Assembly (NCBI GenBank): GCA_004794785.1
Contig: SJOL01003040.1
Span: 535,991-599,990 of the forward strand
Source: Opisthorchis felineus
Taxonomy: Eukaryota; Platyhelminthes; Trematoda; Opisthorchiida; Opisthorchiidae
Length of the DNA: 64,000 nt
Reading direction: 5' to 3'
A program made the position numbers and the translations under genes. Position 1 is the stretch's first letter, and every line of letters begins with the position of its first letter. Below, piece by piece: positions 63,122-64,000 of this stretch. The notes beneath the pieces were generated by a model, which saw only the letters and a list, made by a program, of their open reading frames with translations, did no database searches and was not told the DNA's origin.

Positions 63122-63414
63122 GTATTCGAAGAGCAAGCAGAGGGGTACTGCCAAAAAAGGCTTCTAACACAATACGAGCACTGATTGAAATGCCTCTTGA
63201 CAAGTTTGAATTACGAAATTTTGGGAAGCCAGCGAAAAAGGGGCCTCGGATTATGACGAAAAGTACATTAAGCAAAGGACTATCTGAACTCAAAAGAAGC
63301 ATCTGGTACGCGATGCAGATTAACTTTCCAAAACGCAGCGAAAGTGGCTGGTCGATATCTGAATTATTTCTGAAGATCAGAAGGCTTTGCAGAACCCCAT
63401 TTTCGTGGCTTTAG
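63122..63414 (+). other. Candidate plus-strand exon of unknown gene
   Basis: Entered in phase 2 after CTACATTTCAG, the frame gives 97 codons to a TAG (KFELRNFGKPAKKGPRIMTK, SELKRSIWYAMQINFPKRSE). Phase 0 gives a shorter frame ending in QYEH. The sequence is basic and the function unknown. It lies upstream of the first visible PIF1 exon, on the other strand. Confidence 0.35.
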
Positions 63415-63883
63415 TGGGAGAAAAATACCCCGATTTTTTTACATTGAACGGGAGAAGGAAAAAACAGGCAAGTAGGTGGTTTTACAGAATGAAACAACAG
63501 TAGACGCAAAGTTCGACGCGCATCACAAAAAACCGTTTGGGCACTACAATGAGCCTAGGTGTATATCCTTATCCAATGGCTTTTAGTGATGAGTTAAAAT
63601 ACATCATCCCGGCGTTATAGCAGTAGCAGAGAGTGCTAAGGTCCAACTTCCACTGACGTGATAAATAGCATATGCTGTCGTCCATTGTGTTAAGAACACA
63701 CAATCTACATAAGCTCTGTGCTGCTCCCAACCCACTATTGCATCAAACAGCCAGGATAGCATGGAGCAAAGAAAGTACCACTGTAGACGGTCTTTGGACG
63801 AGGTCGCCAGCTCAGCAGACCATCTTTTCCCGTGATATTAAATAACAAAATTAGTGTATTCCGCGAATCGCTCACAACTTTAA

Positions 63884-63968
63884 TTCAAGTAGGACATAAG
63901 GTTGGTGGAAACTCGGTGACCCTAAGAATGGCGAAAACTGTCATCAGTAACCTTATGAATAGTATGTT
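63884..63968 (+). repeat. Hammerhead-like repeat, copy E (core deleted)
   Basis: It shares CATAAGGTTG, GGAAACTCGG and GACCCTAAGAATGGCGAAAA with copy A, but about 17 bp that include most of the CTGATGA core are missing. Confidence 0.4.
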
Positions 63969-64000
63969 CCGTACAATAAAAATGAATTTTAGATGTGCTA

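Overview
This is eukaryotic DNA from a parasitic flatworm, most likely a digenean fluke. The evidence is: spliced genes with introns from 35 bp to many kilobases, RTE-like non-LTR retrotransposon debris of the fluke type, tRNA-derived SINEs, hammerhead-ribozyme-like repeats and long stretches of intron. I cannot name the species.

Two conserved genes face each other tail to tail. The left gene (+, 405 to 45353) encodes an F-BAR/SH3 protein of the CIP4/Toca/FNBP1 family, which in other animals couples membrane curvature to Cdc42/WASP actin assembly. Its start codon is in the window. The first four exons are separated by introns of 44, 35 and 35 bp, and later introns grow to more than 20 kb. The F-BAR domain is spread over exons 1-8 and the SH3 domain is split between the last two exons. 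No HR1 domain was found; it would lie in the 19.4-40.2 kb intron if present.

The right gene (-, 62913 down to 45815) encodes a PIF1-family 5'-3' DNA helicase. Six exons join in perfect phase and carry Walker A, Walker B, the PIF1 signature and the C-terminal helicase motifs. The N-terminal exon or exons are not visible. The two stop codons are about 460 bp apart. Between and opposite the PIF1 exons lie several well-bounded plus-strand open exons (49.0-63.4 kb). They suggest an unrecognised gene interleaved with PIF1 on the other strand, and they are the most novel item in the window.

Mobile DNA fills the introns. RTE-like ORF2 pieces lie at 2-154, 1111-1329, 3146-3770, 4505-6120 and 42740-43230, and a near full-length but dead copy at 52680-55575 ends in a CTAA-type tail. 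A tRNA-derived SINE family occurs five times, once inserted in an RT fragment. A second repeat family carries a hammerhead-like core (CTGATGAG, GCCC/GGGC stem II, GAAA) in four or five copies, two of them head to head at 47.65-47.88 kb. The remaining intron sequence (8-12, 13.2-18.9, 19.5-26.3, 28-32.5, 33-40 kb) shows no gene I can support.
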